Positions 62,542-64,000 of a stretch of DNA of 64,000 nucleotides are shown here, in pieces (positions within the stretch are counted from its first letter, which is position 1; each line of letters begins with the position of its first letter). A program made the translations under genes and the position numbers. Under the pieces are notes generated by a model. The model saw only the letters and a list, made by a program, of their open reading frames with translations, made no database searches and was not told the origin of the DNA. Origin of the DNA: Sphingomonas rubra (GTDB lineage Bacteria; Pseudomonadota; Alphaproteobacteria; Sphingomonadales; Sphingomonadaceae); the NCBI RefSeq assembly GCF_900115745.1, contig NZ_FOXP01000007.1:124001-188000 (forward strand), read 5' to 3'.

Positions 62542-63372
62542 ATGAAAATGGCGGATGTTGTTGTGGTGATCGGCGCAGGTGGCATCGGTCTGGCGATCGC
62601 CAAGCGGCAGGGCTTTGGAAAGACGGTACTGCTGGCCGATTTCAACGAGACGGTGCTCGAGGCTGCGGCCCAGAGCATGAAGGACGCCAGCTACACCGTC
62701 GAAACGCAGATCGTCGATGTGGCGTCGCGCGACTCGGTTCGTGCGCTGGCCGACAAGGCGGCGTCGCTTGGCCCCGTGATGCAAGTGGTCAACACCGCCG
62801 GACTATCGCCAAACATGGCACCTCCGCAGAAGGTGCTCGAGGTCGATCTCTACGGCTCGGCCGTCGTGTTCGAGGAATTCGAGCGCGTTATCGCCGCTGG
62901 TGGCGCCGGACTCATCATCTCCAGCATGGCTGGCCACATGATGCGGCAGTTGCCCGAGGATCAGGAACACGCGCTGGCCTTCGCGCCCGCCGACGAGCTG
63001 CTCGACCTGCCGTTCCTGAAGGACGTGCCCAATTCGCTGGTCGGCTACATGGTCGCCAAGCGCGCCAACCATCTGCGGGTCCAGGCCGCGGCGATGACCT
63101 GGGGGGCGAAGGGTGCGCGCGTCAACTCGATCAGTCCGGGCATCATCGTGACGCCGTTGGCGCAGCACGAGCTGAACTCCGAGATCGGCGACGGCTACCG
63201 CGCGATGATTGCCGCATCCCCCTCGAAGCGCATGGCGCCGCCCGAGGAGATTGCGGTTGCAGCGGCTTACCTGCTGGGCACCGATGCCGGCTTCGTCACC
63301 GGCAGTGATCTGTTGATCGATGGTGGTGTGATCGCGGCGATGAGAGCAGGCAAGCTACCCGTGCCGGCCTGA
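62542..63372 (+). CDS. SDR family oxidoreductase, paralogue of the preceding gene
   Basis: 276 aa from ATG 62542 (GGAGAA upstream). VVVVIGAGGIGLAIAKR, LLADFNETVLEAAAQSM, NTAGLSPNMAPPQ, and catalytic YMVAKRANHLRVQAA with SSMAG supplying Ser. The C-terminus is FVTGSDLLIDGG. Clearly related to the gene upstream along the whole length (same LEVDLYG, SISPGIIVTPLA blocks), so the pair arose by duplication. Substrate unknown; probably an NAD(P) alcohol or hydroxysteroid-type dehydrogenase. Confidence 0.9.
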   Translation: MKMADVVVVIGAGGIGLAIAKRQGFGKTVLLADFNETVLEAAAQSMKDASYTVETQIVDVASRDSVRALADKAASLGPVMQVVNTAGLSPNMAPPQKVLEVDLYGSAVVFEEFERVIAAGGAGLIISSMAGHMMRQLPEDQEHALAFAPADELLDLPFLKDVPNSLVGYMVAKRANHLRVQAAAMTWGAKGARVNSISPGIIVTPLAQHELNSEIGDGYRAMIAASPSKRMAPPEEIAVAAAYLLGTDAGFVTGSDLLIDGGVIAAMRAGKLPVPA

Positions 63373-63391
63373 TGGCCGGCATCGGGAGGTC

Positions 63392-63892
63392 ATGATCCAT
63401 CGAGGACCGGCAGTGTTCCAGATCCGTAAGGCAGCCTCGACGGACGCCTCGACGCTCGGTCGTCTGGGAGCGTCCCTTATGGCACTACACCATGAATTCG
63501 ATCCGAGCCGTTTCATCGCGCCGACGCCTCATACCGCGGACCGGTATGGCGACTTCCTGGAAGCGCAGAGATCGCGCGACGATGCCATCGTGCTCGTTGC
63601 GGAGGAGGAAGGGCGGGTTCTTGGCTACGCCTACGGATCGCTCGAAGGGAACGACTTCATGGCGCTGCGCGGTCCAGCGGGCGTGCTTCACGACCTGATG
63701 GTCGACACCGATGAACGCGGACGAGGCGTCGGCTGGGCGCTCGTCACGGCGATCCGGGACGTGTTCGTCTGTCGCGATGCGCCCCGTCTCGTGCTGTCCG
63801 CTGCGGCCCGGAACGAGGCGGCGCGACGATTGTTCGACCGCCTCGGATTCCGGCCGACCATGATCGAGATGACGATGGACTTTGGCTCCTAG
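63392..63892 (+). CDS. GNAT family N-acetyltransferase
   Basis: 166 aa with GGGAGG seven bases before ATG 63392. N-terminal QIRKAASTDASTLGRLG, then LMVDTDERGRGVGWALV (acetyl-CoA-binding motif A) and NEAARRLFDRLGFRP. Substrate unknown. It ends 17 bp from the convergent partial gene at the window edge. Confidence 0.9.
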   Translation: MIHRGPAVFQIRKAASTDASTLGRLGASLMALHHEFDPSRFIAPTPHTADRYGDFLEAQRSRDDAIVLVAEEEGRVLGYAYGSLEGNDFMALRGPAGVLHDLMVDTDERGRGVGWALVTAIRDVFVCRDAPRLVLSAAARNEAARRLFDRLGFRPTMIEMTMDFGS

Positions 63893-63908
63893 ACACCAGG
63901 TGCCGCGG

Positions 63909-64000
63909 CTACCGTCCCGCGAACACCGCCGGTCGTTTCTCGATGTAACCCTTCAGCGGCGTCCTGCGAACCGGCGGTGGCACGCATCATTTCAGGGATC
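63909..64000 (-). pseudogene. Enoyl-CoA hydratase/isomerase, 3' end, frame-disrupted
   Basis: Partial. The last codons before TAG read LKGYIEKRPAVFAGR, the usual C-terminus of enoyl-CoA hydratases. The preceding residues of that domain (MMRATAGSQDAAEG) lie in another frame. The switch falls at GCTGAAGG (63950-63957, minus strand). A tandem duplicate of this octamer would restore one continuous frame, so an 8-bp slippage deletion is the simplest explanation. Only 92 bases are visible. Confidence 0.5.

Overview
The window is chromosomal DNA of an alphaproteobacterium, most likely Sphingomonas or a close sphingomonad. The evidence is the very high G+C with strongly GC-biased third positions, Tad pilus genes, TrmFO, HisZ, NnrU, an L36 of the YkgO type, and dispersed repeats around CTTCGACTTCGCTCAGG. 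No 16S or marker phylogeny is available, so the genus is an inference. Layout: 1-32.9 kb is ordinary core chromosome. It holds TadE/TadG (minus strand), an isoprenoid-synthase-like protein, trmFO, sodC-thpR, a BI-1 protein, a transglutaminase, a NUDIX-extensin pair, a KDPGal aldolase, tRNA-Ala(CGC), an oxidoreductase, a YpfJ-type metallopeptidase, bdhA, purE-purK, nnrU, gpmA, an M14 carboxypeptidase operon, L36, two L,D-transpeptidases, hisZ-purA, and a minus-strand run cbpA-like - yihY - fabI - small membrane protein - aroC. It ends at tRNA-Arg(CCG). From 32.9 to 52.6 kb, directly after that tRNA gene, lies a defence island with visibly lower G+C. Its core is a four-gene DNA phosphorothioation set of the Ssp type: cysteine desulfurase (sspA-like, minus) divergent from a DUF4007 protein (sspB-like), a 1142-aa P-loop ATPase (sspC-like) and a PAPS-reductase-type sulfurtransferase (sspD-like), the last three overlapping by ATGA. 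The divergent promoter carries two copies of one palindrome (ACTGGYG-N5-CRCCAGT). No SspE (DUF262-HNH) is present. The operon instead continues into a protein whose N-terminus looks like a sulfur-binding domain and whose C-terminus is DUF3883 (nuclease-like), then a small membrane protein and a SAM methyltransferase. This block is flanked on both sides by the same two-gene module, a GIY-YIG nuclease followed by a DGQHR (DndB-like) protein, in mirror orientation. Next comes a two-gene McrBC-like operon in which the McrB-type AAA+ motor is fused behind an Hsp70/actin-fold ATPase, with an McrC/DUF2357-like partner lacking the usual catalytic lysine. I think this combination is the most interesting content of the window: phosphorothioation writer genes with unusual, modular candidate readers and effectors. 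From 52.6 to 64 kb is accessory redox metabolism: an EthD protein, a PRISE-type SDR and a divergent HxlR regulator; an aldo/keto reductase with ApbE and an FMN-binding-domain protein; a CPA1 antiporter; a Bcr/CflA efflux pump; an NmrA-like SDR; two tandem related SDRs, the first with a one-base lesion at its second codon; a GNAT; and the 3' end of a frame-disrupted enoyl-CoA hydratase at the window edge. No integrase, transposase or CRISPR array was found.
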